From: Clostridia bacterium
GTDB taxonomy: Bacteria > Bacillota > Clostridia > Christensenellales > CAG-314
DNA length: 29,351 nt
Direction: 5' to 3'
Assembly: GCA_900769665.1 (NCBI GenBank)
Contig: CAAGHL010000053.1
Coordinates: 1-29,351 of the forward strand
Part shown: positions 1 to 7,498 of the stretch, in pieces
How positions within the stretch are numbered: the first letter of the stretch is position 1
Layout of the letters: every line of letters starts with the position of its first letter
The notes under the pieces: model-generated
What the model was told of the DNA's origin: nothing
Databases searched by the model: none
What the model saw: only the letters and a program-made list of their open reading frames with translations
Translations under genes and position numbers: made by a program

Positions 1-100
1 TAGAGCCGTAAGTAATCTAAGGCAATAAGCTAATAGTGGTCAAGCCTCGGCTTGTGGCGAGATAATTAAAGGTAAACGACCGAACGCGTACTGGATGTAC
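1..100. other. Intergenic sequence downstream of ispE, no gene seen
   Basis: No convincing coding frame or RNA gene is visible here. The only structure is a short perfect inverted repeat at 41-54 (CAAGCC, 2-nt centre, GGCTTG). It lacks a flanking T-run, so it is not a convincing terminator. Whatever lies further left of the window cannot be judged. Confidence 0.4.
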
Positions 101-175
101 GTGGATGGGCGTTTAACGCATAATTAGCCGCCATATTGACCGCAAAAATTATTAGTGATGGCGAAATTAACCCTA
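101..175 (+). repeat. 75-bp repeat, left copy of an inverted pair
   Basis: This stretch is nearly identical to the reverse complement of 2774-2847. I count one indel and three substitutions over about 75 bp. The shared core runs from GTTTAACGCATAATTAGCC to AAATTAACCCTA. Each copy can fold on itself (TTAGCC ... GGCTAA in the right copy; CGCCA ... TGGCG here). The pair flanks ispE and the SPOCS/LysM gene. No transposase is present. It could be a small non-autonomous palindromic element or a conserved intergenic RNA or hairpin element. Confidence 0.85.
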
Positions 176-238
176 GGCGGTGACACATTGTTTACAGCCG
201 TCGAGCAAAACCACGCTACTTTCAAACAAAACCCAAAA

Positions 239-1087
239 TCAATCAACTATTTCAACGCCGCAAGGGACATCGTTGCAAACTCTTGCCTTAAAACCATGCT
301 TACGTAGGCTTTGACTAACGCTATTTGCCTCGGCAAGGCGGTCAAATGCAACAAAATACGCACTTCCGCTACCCGTCATTGTCGGCACTACGCCAAGAGT
401 ATCGCAGACGACAATAAATCGGTCGGCGTAACTCGACAGGCTTTGCGCCGCAAGTTGCAAGTTGTTGCAAAACAGTTTTGTCGCATCGGTCGTTTTGCCG
501 CATTGCAACAAATCAACAATTTTGTCGTTGTCGGCGTGCGGTTGCTCGGGCAAATTATCGAAAGCCGCAAACACGTCCTTGGTGCAACACGGCTCGGCAA
601 AGGTTGTTACCACGTAATACAGCGGTTTTTGAGCGCAAAAACCGCATACATGTTGCCCTTTCCCCGTCATGCGAGCGTATCCGCCGTGCAACATATACCA
701 CACGTCGCTACCCACGGAATTGCAAACATCGTACACAAGGTCGTCGCCAACGCCGTACAAACGTTGCATGGCAAACGCCACCGCCGACGCATCTGCCGAC
801 GAACCGCCCATGCCTGCGCCAAACGGAATACCCTTTTGCACGACAATATCTACGCCGTGCGTGCCTACGCCGTCGACAAACGCCTTGGCTGTTTTCCAAG
901 CGGTGTTGTCTTGCGGCAACACCCCGTCTACGCCGGTCACCGTCACAATATCGTCGGCACGAGGCGTAACAATGACGGTATCGAATACATCCACCGAGGT
1001 AACAATGCTGTCCAACTCGTGAAACTTGCCGTCGCCACGGTAAACGTTTAGCGTAAGATTAAGTTTGGCATATGCGTGTAATTTCAT
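239..1087 (-). CDS. ispE: 4-diphosphocytidyl-2-C-methyl-D-erythritol kinase IspE
   Basis: This GHMP-family kinase phosphorylates the 2-hydroxyl of CDP-methylerythritol in the non-mevalonate (MEP) isoprenoid pathway in the cytoplasm. Length is 282 aa, usual for the family. The N-terminus AKLNLTLNV (residues 7-15) is the typical IspE start. The glycine-rich ATP-binding motif PFGAGMGGSSADAS lies at about residues 88-101, and the third GHMP motif MTGSGSAYF at about 237-245. The ATG at 1087 has no good Shine-Dalgarno, but a promoter-like element ends only about 7 nt upstream of it, so the mRNA may be almost leaderless. The SPOCS/LysM gene lies 163 nt upstream on the same strand. ispE is commonly found near sporulation and veg genes in Bacillota. 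Stop is TGA. Confidence 0.96.
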   Translation of the reverse strand: MKLHAYAKLNLTLNVYRGDGKFHELDSIVTSVDVFDTVIVTPRADDIVTVTGVDGVLPQDNTAWKTAKAFVDGVGTHGVDIVVQKGIPFGAGMGGSSADASAVAFAMQRLYGVGDDLVYDVCNSVGSDVWYMLHGGYARMTGKGQHVCGFCAQKPLYYVVTTFAEPCCTKDVFAAFDNLPEQPHADNDKIVDLLQCGKTTDATKLFCNNLQLAAQSLSSYADRFIVVCDTLGVVPTMTGSGSAYFVAFDRLAEANSVSQSLRKHGFKARVCNDVPCGVEIVD

Positions 1088-1093
1088 ACAACC

Positions 1094-1122
1094 ATTTTAC
1101 CACAAAACGCCGCACTACGCAA
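1094..1122 (-). promoter_or_regulatory. Putative sigma-A-type promoter of ispE
   Basis: Read on the minus strand, a -35-like TTGCGT (1117-1122) and a -10 TAAAAT (1094-1099) are separated by 17 nt. An extended -10 TGG precedes the -10. The expected start of transcription falls on or next to the ispE ATG at 1087, which implies a leaderless or near-leaderless message. The -35 is weak, so this is a moderate call. Confidence 0.45.
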
Positions 1123-1250
1123 CCCCGACAACGCTATTAGCCGAGTAATGCCGAGATTGCATATCACTTTGCTTGCGATGTTGCTTGGTTAACTCCGCCG
1201 TTGTGTTTCCGCACTACAACCGACGTTGCATTTTGCAACACACACTGCGC

Positions 1251-2705
1251 CTAAATGCGATTGAATACAACCACTCTCGTATCTTCCTCCAACGGGTTGG
1301 TCAGCAGCGGATTGGTTGCAACCAATTCTTCCTCGGAAAGGTGCAAGTTTTTCGCCAAATTCCACAACGTATCGCCTTTTTTGGCAATGCAAACCTCAAT
1401 TGCCGATTGCGCCGACTTGTCAAAGGGCGTTTCTTCCGCCGACGTAATCAACCCGACGGACACGTTTCTCGCCGCAAAAATATCCATCCACATTTGCACA
1501 CGCAGGGTGTCACCGTGTTCCACCGCTACTTCGCCGACAATGACACAAGCGTTGCAAGCGCACTCGGCGGAAAGGTAGTCCACGTCAACTTGTTTGACAA
1601 AAGGCAACTCCTTTGTTTCCCCACGGTACACGTCGCCTTCGCGGTAAATTAGCGTTGCCGTAACGTAGCCTTCCACCGTGGCTTTGCGTTCGCCTCCCGT
1701 GCATTTTGTCACCGTTGCGCCCACGTTTACCGCAGTCACAACGCCGCTGTCCACGCCGAAACTTTCCGACACGGCGCACACCGTACCGCCGCAAGGCAAG
1801 GTCGTTTCCACCGAGGAACGACCTAAAGTAAAGTTGCAATCGGTGGAGTACAAATCCGACACCACCGTCACGCCGCCGATTGTCGTAGCTTGTACGCACA
1901 AAGTCGCTTGCGTTTCCAGCGAAAACGCCGTATTGTCGCCGTCGTCGGAGATGTCCAACCGCACCTTTGTACCGCGCACCACGGGCGTAAGTTGTAGTTG
2001 CACGTCGGCAAGGTTTGTCGCATCCAACTCCCTTGTCCAATCAAACGGAAACACATCGGTAATCATGTCGTTGCCCGACATATACGTAAGCCGCCCGACG
2101 CCGTCGCCGCTGACCGTCAACACACCCTCGGCAATGCCGTAATCACGCACCACAAGTTGACTGTCGGCAAGTAGCACCGTGCCGATATTGCGCGTGGAAG
2201 CAAATTCGTTGTCCACCACAAACGGAATATCCGTCACTTTGGCGTCGGTCATGGCTTCCACCGTTTCCGTCTTGACAAACACGTCGCCGCCCGTTGCAAA
2301 GTCCACCGTTTCGGCGGCGTATGCCCACGCTTCCACCTCTATCAAAATGTTTATCGTAGCCGTGTTAGCATTCGTTTCCGTCGCAACGTCCTGCGTAGTA
2401 GTGCGAAACGCCACGCTGTTGCCGCCAATTGCCGCATCGCAAGGCAGTGCCGACGTAAAGTCCGCACCGAAGTTGGCGCTTTGCACCGTTTGCCCGTCAC
2501 GATACAGCAACTTGATTGTTGTCTTGCCGTAAAAGTTCACTTCGCCGCCAACGATGTCGTAACCGCCGACAAAGTGTTCCACGCCGACGGACAGCACCTC
2601 GGTGATGTCGTTACGTACCGACACACGCACGCTTTGCGCCGTTTGCGTCTTGCCGATGTATTTTTTTGCAAAGAACGACTTGTTGTCAAATTGGATGTTT
2701 GCCAT
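1251..2705 (-). CDS. SPOCS (DUF3794) and LysM domain protein, SipL-like spore morphogenesis protein
   Basis: A 484-aa protein with a mostly beta-rich body resembling DUF3794/SPOCS modules (one near residues 30-130, at least one more near 290-420). It ends in a LysM domain at residues 436-484, recognisable by GDTLWNLAKNLHLSEEEL and ATNPL. This architecture is that of Clostridioides difficile SipL, which connects the basement coat protein SpoIVA to the forespore surface in the mother cell. No signal peptide or membrane segment is seen, consistent with a cytosolic mother-cell protein. A GGGGGA ribosome binding site precedes the ATG. A SigE-like promoter lies upstream (2741-2769). ispE follows 163 nt downstream. 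I am confident of the domains; assignment as the true SipL orthologue rather than another SPOCS paralogue is inference. Confidence 0.85.
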   Translation of the reverse strand: MANIQFDNKSFFAKKYIGKTQTAQSVRVSVRNDITEVLSVGVEHFVGGYDIVGGEVNFYGKTTIKLLYRDGQTVQSANFGADFTSALPCDAAIGGNSVAFRTTTQDVATETNANTATINILIEVEAWAYAAETVDFATGGDVFVKTETVEAMTDAKVTDIPFVVDNEFASTRNIGTVLLADSQLVVRDYGIAEGVLTVSGDGVGRLTYMSGNDMITDVFPFDWTRELDATNLADVQLQLTPVVRGTKVRLDISDDGDNTAFSLETQATLCVQATTIGGVTVVSDLYSTDCNFTLGRSSVETTLPCGGTVCAVSESFGVDSGVVTAVNVGATVTKCTGGERKATVEGYVTATLIYREGDVYRGETKELPFVKQVDVDYLSAECACNACVIVGEVAVEHGDTLRVQMWMDIFAARNVSVGLITSAEETPFDKSAQSAIEVCIAKKGDTLWNLAKNLHLSEEELVATNPLLTNPLEEDTRVVVFNRI

Positions 2706-2740
2706 AACTATTCCCCCGAAAGCAGATTTCGTATCGTTGT

Positions 2741-2769
2741 ATTGTATGGAGCGTGCAAGTCAAGTATTA
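2741..2769 (-). promoter_or_regulatory. Candidate SigE/SigK-type sporulation promoter
   Basis: On the minus strand CATACAAT (2741-2748) matches the mother-cell SigE -10 consensus CATACAnT. About 13-14 nt upstream is TAATACTT (2762-2769), an imperfect SigE -35. A TTGACT is also present, but its distance to TACAAT or TACAAC fits a sigma-A promoter less well (11 or 16 nt). The implied leader to the SPOCS ATG is about 29 nt. Confidence 0.45.
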
Positions 2770-2773
2770 CAAT

Positions 2774-2847
2774 TAGGGTTAATTTAGCCATCACTAATAA
2801 TTTTTGCGGTCAATATGACGGCTAATTATGCGTTAAACTCCCTCCAC
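2774..2847 (-). repeat. 74-bp repeat, right copy of an inverted pair
   Basis: Reverse-complement partner of 101-175, with about 95 percent identity. It sits between the rpsI terminator and the SPOCS promoter. This copy keeps a better internal palindrome: TTAGCCGTCA pairs with TGATGGCTAA across a 22-nt loop with one mismatch or wobble. Confidence 0.85.
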
Positions 2848-2857
2848 GATAAGACAC

Positions 2858-2891
2858 AAAAAAAGGAGCTTGGTACAAACCAAACTCCTTT
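2858..2891 (-). terminator. Intrinsic terminator of rplM-rpsI
   Basis: Minus-strand hairpin with arms at 2880-2891 and 2862-2873 (12 bp with one G-U), a 6-nt loop and a run of seven T residues. It lies 28 nt after the rpsI stop. Confidence 0.9.
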
Positions 2892-2919
2892 GTGTGTCGA
2901 ATATATCGAAAGGTGGCAA

Positions 2920-3321
2920 TTATCTCTTGCTGAATTGCGGAGCCTTACGAGCTTTCTTCAAGCCGTACTTCTTTCTTTCCTTCATACGAGGATCGCGTGT
3001 GAGGAATCCGTTCTTCTTGAGTACTGCCTTGTCTTCGCCTGCGGTAACCAACGCACGGCTGATACCGTGACGGATTGCGCCTGCTTGACCCGTGTAGCCA
3101 CCGCCGACAACGTTGACGTAAACGTCATACTTGCCGAGTGTATCGGTAGCGTTCAAGGGTTGACGAACGATGTATTTCAAGGTGTCAAGACCAAAGTATT
3201 GGTCGATATCACGCTTGTTGATGGTGATGTTACCTGTGCCGGGAACAAGTCTTACGCGAGCGATGGACTTCTTTCTGCGACCCGTGCCCCAAAATTGAAC
3301 CTTTTTCACTGCTTTAGCCAT
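2920..3321 (-). CDS. rpsI: 30S ribosomal protein S9
   Basis: A 133-aa protein of the small-subunit head whose C-terminal tail reaches towards the P-site tRNA. The sequence contains the family hallmarks FWGTGRRKKSIARVRL near the N-terminus and the basic tail KKARKAPQFSKR ending in Arg. The AGGAGG site overlaps the rplM stop region, and the ATG at 3321 lies 12 nt after the rplM stop, so the two genes are translated from one message. A strong terminator follows. Confidence 0.98.
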   Translation of the reverse strand: MAKAVKKVQFWGTGRRKKSIARVRLVPGTGNITINKRDIDQYFGLDTLKYIVRQPLNATDTLGKYDVYVNVVGGGYTGQAGAIRHGISRALVTAGEDKAVLKKNGFLTRDPRMKERKKYGLKKARKAPQFSKR

Positions 3322-3333
3322 TGTTCATTCCTC

Positions 3334-3768
3334 CTATTGCAACTCAAGCACTTCGGGCTTTTGAGCTTCGTGCTTGTGTTCTGCGCCCTTGTAAACGCGC
3401 AATTTGGTCAACATCTTTCTGCCAAGACTGTTGTGAGGAAGCATACCTTTGACGGCTTTCATCATAGCGAAATCGCTTCTTTCACTCATCAACTTGGAGT
3501 ACTTCATTGTCTTCAAGTGACCGGGTCTGGGGGAACGACGAACATATGTCTTTTTGTTGAGTTTGTTACCCGTAAGCACTACTTTGTCGCAGTTGATGAC
3601 GATTACGAAGTCGCCGGTATCAACGTGCGGAGTGAATGTGGGCTTATTTTTACCGCGAAGAACAGCCGCAACTTGGCTGGCAACTCTACCGAGAGGTTGA
3701 CCTGCGGCGTCTACAACGTACCATTTTCTTTCTACGGCTTCTTTCTTAGCCATGTAGGTCTTGATCAT
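3334..3768 (-). CDS. rplM: 50S ribosomal protein L13
   Basis: A 144-aa large-subunit protein, an early assembly factor of the 50S. Recognisable segments are KWYVVDAAGQPLGRVAS (residues 15-31), GDFVIVINCDKV and the MLPHNSLGRKML motif near residue 110, with KLRVYKGAEHKHEAQ near the C-terminus. The ATG at 3768 has an AGGAGA site 6 nt upstream. It is the first gene of rplM-rpsI, driven by a consensus promoter about 120 nt upstream. Stop is TAG. Confidence 0.98.
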   Translation of the reverse strand: MIKTYMAKKEAVERKWYVVDAAGQPLGRVASQVAAVLRGKNKPTFTPHVDTGDFVIVINCDKVVLTGNKLNKKTYVRRSPRPGHLKTMKYSKLMSERSDFAMMKAVKGMLPHNSLGRKMLTKLRVYKGAEHKHEAQKPEVLELQ

Positions 3769-3883
3769 TGTTTTTCTCCTGAAAATTTAAGATTGTTTGC
3801 TGTTCACGGTTGAACAATTACCGCCAGTGGAGTGCGGTTTAGACGTGGCAGAGCTTAAAATACCATGCCGAATTATTCACAGC
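3769..3883 (-). promoter_or_regulatory. rplM 5' leader, possible L13 autoregulatory element
   Basis: About 115 nt separate the predicted start of transcription from the rplM ATG. Short inverted repeats are present, such as GTTCA/TGAAC-like and GGCA/TGCC pairs. Bacillota often carry an L13 leader RNA motif (Rfam family L13_leader) at this place. I see the position and the potential for structure, not a verified match to the family model. Confidence 0.35.
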
Positions 3884-3889
3884 CTTACT

Positions 3890-3918
3890 ATTATACAAAT
3901 AGTATGGTTTTCTGTCAA
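3890..3918 (-). promoter_or_regulatory. Consensus promoter of rplM-rpsI
   Basis: On the minus strand TTGACA (3913-3918), a 17-nt spacer and TATAAT (3890-3895). This is a perfect match to the vegetative consensus. It lies just downstream of the truA stop, so rplM-rpsI can be transcribed independently of the ecf-truA operon. Confidence 0.9.
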
Positions 3919-3958
3919 GTGTTTGACGATAATTTTCGGCAAAAGGCTTTTGCAAACG

Positions 3959-4693
3959 TCAATAATACACTTTTTCCAACGTCAGTCCGCGCGCAGGTAA
4001 TGTTTTGAAGGTCAGGCGTTCGCAGTCTAGTAGGCGTTGCACTTGGTCGGGCGTGTACTTGCCCTTGCCCACTTCCACCAAAAAGCCGCACATATTGCGC
4101 ACTTGGTTGTACAAAAAGGCGTTGCCGTCCACCCAAAAATAAATCGTGCCGTCGTTGTTAGCTGCCACTTCAAACCGTGTAACGGTGCGTATCGTCCCTT
4201 TTAGGTTGCTACCAGTATTTTGAAACGCACCGAAGTCATGCGTACCGACAAGCAAGTTTGCCGCCGCTTGCATGGCTTGTACGTCAAGCGGTTTGTATAC
4301 TTGCAAATGGGTCACGTCCAGTAGCGGTTTGCGCACAGGGGACACGTAAATGCGGTAGCAGTAGGTTTTGCCCACGGCGGAGAACCTTGCGTCGAAGTCG
4401 TCGTCGACAACCTCGGCGGAAGTAACCGCCACGCTTTGCGGCAAGGACAAATTTACCCCCAAGCACAGCTTAAACGGGTTTACCGCCTTGTCCGTCAAAA
4501 AGTGCGCCACCTGTCCGCGCGCATGCACTCCGACGTCGGTGCGCCCTGCGGCATACACCCTAACGAAGTCGGTATCGAAGTATTTGCCAAGCGCACGCTC
4601 CACCATGTCTTGCACGGAAACGCCGTTTGTTTGACTTTGCCAGCCGCAAAAATCCGTGCCGACGTATTCTATTGTCAGTTTGATTTTTGCCAT
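3959..4693 (-). CDS. truA: tRNA pseudouridine(38-40) synthase TruA
   Basis: A 244-aa enzyme that isomerises uridines 38-40 in the tRNA anticodon arm. The catalytic motif AAGRTDVGVHARGQVAHF places the nucleophilic Asp at residue 53. The N-terminus KLTIEYVGTDFCGWQ and the C-terminal segments VDGNAFLYNQVRNMCGFL and RGLTLEKVYY are typical. The ATG at 4693 is fixed by the conserved N-terminus although no clear Shine-Dalgarno precedes it. It follows ecfT by 68 nt, as in other Bacillota (ecfA1-ecfA2-ecfT-truA-rplM-rpsI). Confidence 0.97.
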   Translation of the reverse strand: MAKIKLTIEYVGTDFCGWQSQTNGVSVQDMVERALGKYFDTDFVRVYAAGRTDVGVHARGQVAHFLTDKAVNPFKLCLGVNLSLPQSVAVTSAEVVDDDFDARFSAVGKTYCYRIYVSPVRKPLLDVTHLQVYKPLDVQAMQAAANLLVGTHDFGAFQNTGSNLKGTIRTVTRFEVAANNDGTIYFWVDGNAFLYNQVRNMCGFLVEVGKGKYTPDQVQRLLDCERLTFKTLPARGLTLEKVYY

Positions 4694-4761
4694 ATATAAT
4701 GTCTAAGTAAGGCTCGCAAAATTGCGAAAATAGCCTAGTGATTGTTTGCAAAAGCTACTGC

Positions 4762-5598
4762 TCAAAAATACAACCAAGTAATATTTGCCCAGTTTTCGCT
4801 ATTACAGTATACCACAAACACGACTACAAGTACCGAAAGTGTCACAAATGCACCTACTGCATCTCTCCAAGACAGTTTCATCGTGACAAGGCGTGTGCGC
4901 TTGGTACTACCCTCGTAGCAACGACTGTTCATTGCGTTGGCAAGCTCGTCTGCGCGACGAAAGCCGCCCACCAATAGCGGTATGAGTATGGGGACAAACG
5001 CCTTGGCACGCTTGAACACACTACCCGTGTCGAAGTCCGCACCACGTGCTTTTTGCGCGCGCACGATACGGTCGGTTTCCTCGATTAGGCTGGGGATGAA
5101 GGACAGCGTAAGGCTCATGATGAGCGCAAAATCCTTGACGGGAAACTTGACTACGTTTAGCGGAGCAAGCAAGCTTTCGATTGCGTGGGTCAGCTCCACG
5201 GGCGTTGTTGTAAGTGTCAGTAGGTTGGAGCCGATGACAAGCAACGTCAGCCGCAACAACATTTTTGCCGCAAAGATAATGCCGCCGTCGTAGATTTCCA
5301 ATATCCACCAACTCCACAGCAGCGTGCCGCGCTTGGTAAAGAACAAGTTGAGTATTGCCGTAAACAGCAACAGTACAAATATACCCTTGATGGAGCGCAA
5401 AATGCTGCCTAGCGGGACTTTGGCAACAGCAATTGTCAGCAGCAAAAACAGCACAATCAAGCCGAACACGGCAAAGCTTGTCACGAAAAAGATTGCCACC
5501 ATAAAGGTAAGGCACAACAACATTTTTATGCGCGCGTCCATGCGATGCACGAAGGAATCGGCAAAGTAGTATTGCCCGAAGGTTACGTCACGAAACAT
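4762..5598 (-). CDS. ecfT: ECF transporter transmembrane (scaffold) protein EcfT
   Basis: A 278-aa integral membrane protein that couples the two EcfA ATPases to interchangeable substrate-binding S components for vitamin or metal uptake. Several hydrophobic helices are visible at about residues 22-60, 70-90 and 105-130, plus a last one near the C-terminus. The coupling-helix motifs are AQKARGADF and AMNSRCYEG. I place the start at the ATG at 5598. GGAGG lies 8 nt upstream inside the 3' end of ecfA2, whereas the GTG at 5607 overlaps that site. The reading frames overlap by 11 nt, indicating translational coupling. No S component gene is in the window, so substrate is unknown. Confidence 0.95.
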   Translation of the reverse strand: MFRDVTFGQYYFADSFVHRMDARIKMLLCLTFMVAIFFVTSFAVFGLIVLFLLLTIAVAKVPLGSILRSIKGIFVLLLFTAILNLFFTKRGTLLWSWWILEIYDGGIIFAAKMLLRLTLLVIGSNLLTLTTTPVELTHAIESLLAPLNVVKFPVKDFALIMSLTLSFIPSLIEETDRIVRAQKARGADFDTGSVFKRAKAFVPILIPLLVGGFRRADELANAMNSRCYEGSTKRTRLVTMKLSWRDAVGAFVTLSVLVVVFVVYCNSENWANITWLYF

Positions 5599-6505
5599 GC
5601 TCGTCACCTCCGTTGCGCTTTATTTGGCACAGCGCTTGGCAAACTTGTTCCGTCGTCAGTGCGTCGTCGGGCAACACAATACCGCCCTGCTCCAAGCGGT
5701 TGCAAAACTTTGCCATGTGCGGAACTTCCAAGCCCATAGCCACGATTTCCTCTTCCAACCTAAACAATTGGCGAGGCGGCAGGTCGTAAGCGACGCTTCC
5801 GTCACGGAAAACTATTACACGTGTGGCGTTTTCGTATACCTCGTTCATGTCGTGCGACACCATGATCACAGTCACGCCGTCACGCTTGTTGAGGGTGTTG
5901 ACCACGCTCAAAATTTCCGATTTGCCCCTCGGATCAAGCCCTGCGGTAGGCTCGTCCAACACCAGTACCGACGGCTTGGTAACAAGCACGCCTGCCAATG
6001 CCACGCGACGTTTTTCGCCGCCCGACAAATCAAAGGGAGATTTGTTGCGTACAACGTCAAAATCCATACCGACCGTCGCCAACGCATCACGCGCCAACTG
6101 TTCAAAATCCGCCTTGTCCATGCCGAAATTCTTCGGACCGAAACATACGTCTTCGTACACGGTGTCGGCAAACAGTTGATATTCGGGATATTGAAAAACC
6201 ATGCCCACACTGCGGCGCAAGGCTTTCAAATCCACCTTTTTTGCGCCAAGGTCACGTCCGCACACGGCAAGCGAGCCGCTTTGCAAACGCACGAGCGCGT
6301 TTAGATGTTGCAAAAATGTACTTTTGCCGCTACCGGTATGCCCGACAATGGCGACAAATTCGCCCTGCTTGATGTCTAGCGACACGTCGTTGATGGCGTA
6401 CACCTTTGTTTTACTCTTCGGTTCGTAGCTGAAGCTGACGTGTTGGGCGTAGACAGCGCTGTCCTCGGGCACAACAAACGATGTTACTTGGCGAGATTTT
6501 GACAT
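5588..6505 (-). CDS. ecfA2: ECF transporter ATP-binding protein EcfA2
   Basis: A 305-aa ABC ATPase, one half of the heterodimeric motor of group II ECF transporters. Walker A GHTGSGKST is at residues 55-63, the signature LSGGEKRR at 160-167, Walker B VLVLDEPTAGLD at about 180-191, and the switch His in VSHDMNEV downstream. The ATG at 6505 has GGGAGGTG upstream. The start overlaps the end of ecfA1 by 22 nt and the end overlaps ecfT by 11 nt, so the three proteins are made in coupled amounts. A C-terminal extension with RLEEEIVAMGLEVP is typical of EcfA. Confidence 0.96.
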   Translation of the reverse strand: MSKSRQVTSFVVPEDSAVYAQHVSFSYEPKSKTKVYAINDVSLDIKQGEFVAIVGHTGSGKSTFLQHLNALVRLQSGSLAVCGRDLGAKKVDLKALRRSVGMVFQYPEYQLFADTVYEDVCFGPKNFGMDKADFEQLARDALATVGMDFDVVRNKSPFDLSGGEKRRVALAGVLVTKPSVLVLDEPTAGLDPRGKSEILSVVNTLNKRDGVTVIMVSHDMNEVYENATRVIVFRDGSVAYDLPPRQLFRLEEEIVAMGLEVPHMAKFCNRLEQGGIVLPDDALTTEQVCQALCQIKRNGGDEHVS

Positions 6506-7347
6506 ACTTCACCTCCCAATTCCACATCGTCGTTGCACATTGCGTCCACATCGAAACCGTTTGCCGCAAGCATCTTGGCAAGTTCCACTGTGCGAGGCGC
6601 ACGCAAACCCACTTCGGCAAGCAATTTGTCGTTGTCAAAAATCTCGGTGGGCGTTCCGTCGGCAACCAAATGTCCGTGCGACATCACAAACACGTGCTCG
6701 CAGTCGGCAACTTCCTCCATAAAGTGGGTGATAAGCACCACCGTCATGCCGTCGGCATTAAGCTTCTTGGCTACGGCAAGCACTTCCTTGCGCCCTTGCG
6801 GATCCAACATTGCCGTCGACTCGTCCAAAACAAGCACCTTGGGGCGCATTGCAAGTGCACCGGCAATAGCAATACGTTGTTTTTGTCCGCCCGACAATTG
6901 GTGCGGACTGCGGCGAGCAAACTCCGTCATGTCCACAAGCGTCAACGCTTCGTCCACACGTGTGCGAATTTCCTCGGTAGGCACGCCCAAGTTTTCGGGA
7001 CCGAAGGCAACGTCCTCTTCCACTATGCTTGCAACCATTTGGTTGTCGGGGTTTTGGAATACCATGCCGACGCTTTTGCGCACGTCAAAGATGTGTTCCT
7101 TGTCCTTGGTATCGTTGCAGAACACCGTCACCGTACCCGAAGCAGGCAATATCAAACCGTTGAGGAGCTTAGCCAACGTGGACTTTCCGCAACCGTTGTG
7201 ACCTACAAGCGCGACAAAAGAGCCTTGAACCAAATCAAGACTTACCCCTTCCACGCCTATTGCTCGACCGACATTTCCGTTGTCGTCGTAAGTTTTGTAG
7301 TAGTAGCTTACGTTGTCGAGATGTATTGCAGTTTGTTGTTGTTCCAC
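6484..7347 (-). CDS. ecfA1: ECF transporter ATP-binding protein EcfA1
   Basis: A 287-aa ABC ATPase pairing with EcfA2. Walker A GHNGCGKST is at about residues 49-57, the signature LSGGQKQ at 151-157, and Walker B VLVLDESTAMLD at 171-182. I choose the GTG at 7347 because AGGAGC sits 8 nt upstream. An upstream in-frame TTG at 7386 lies inside the promoter -10 and cannot be the start. First gene of ecfA1-ecfA2-ecfT-truA, with a strong promoter 31 nt upstream of its start. Its upstream neighbour is the tuf terminator. In most Bacillota it would be rplQ. Confidence 0.95.
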   Translation of the reverse strand: MEQQQTAIHLDNVSYYYKTYDDNGNVGRAIGVEGVSLDLVQGSFVALVGHNGCGKSTLAKLLNGLILPASGTVTVFCNDTKDKEHIFDVRKSVGMVFQNPDNQMVASIVEEDVAFGPENLGVPTEEIRTRVDEALTLVDMTEFARRSPHQLSGGQKQRIAIAGALAMRPKVLVLDESTAMLDPQGRKEVLAVAKKLNADGMTVVLITHFMEEVADCEHVFVMSHGHLVADGTPTEIFDNDKLLAEVGLRAPRTVELAKMLAANGFDVDAMCNDDVELGGEVCQNLAK

Positions 7348-7377
7348 CGCGTTAGCTCCTAAGTTTTTGTCGAATAT

Positions 7378-7406
7378 ATTATACAATTTTTAGCGAGTTT
7401 TGGCAA
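7378..7406 (-). promoter_or_regulatory. Promoter of the ecfA1-ecfA2-ecfT-truA operon
   Basis: On the minus strand TTGCCA (7401-7406), 17 nt, TATAAT (7378-7383). Eleven of twelve consensus bases are present at ideal spacing. Confidence 0.88.
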
Positions 7407-7444
7407 CTACATGCGCATGGCTGTAACCGTAAACCCCGTTAGAC

Positions 7445-7476
7445 AGCAAAAGACCGCTGCAAAAGCAACGGTCTTT
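7445..7476 (-). terminator. Intrinsic terminator after tuf
   Basis: Minus-strand stem of 12 bp (arms 7465-7476 and 7449-7460, one G-U), TTTT loop and a short U-tract. It lies 23 nt after the tuf stop and closes the str operon. Confidence 0.88.
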
Positions 7477-7498
7477 GTTGTTGACAGTCAAACCAAAA

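Noticed and set aside
101..2847. Composite transposon carrying ispE
   Set aside because: The flanking repeats are only ~75 bp, no transposase or integrase gene is present and the enclosed genes are ordinary chromosomal genes.
7348..7386. TTG start of ecfA1 at 7386
   Set aside because: It lies inside the promoter spacer, upstream of the expected start of transcription. GTG at 7347 has a well-placed ribosome binding site.
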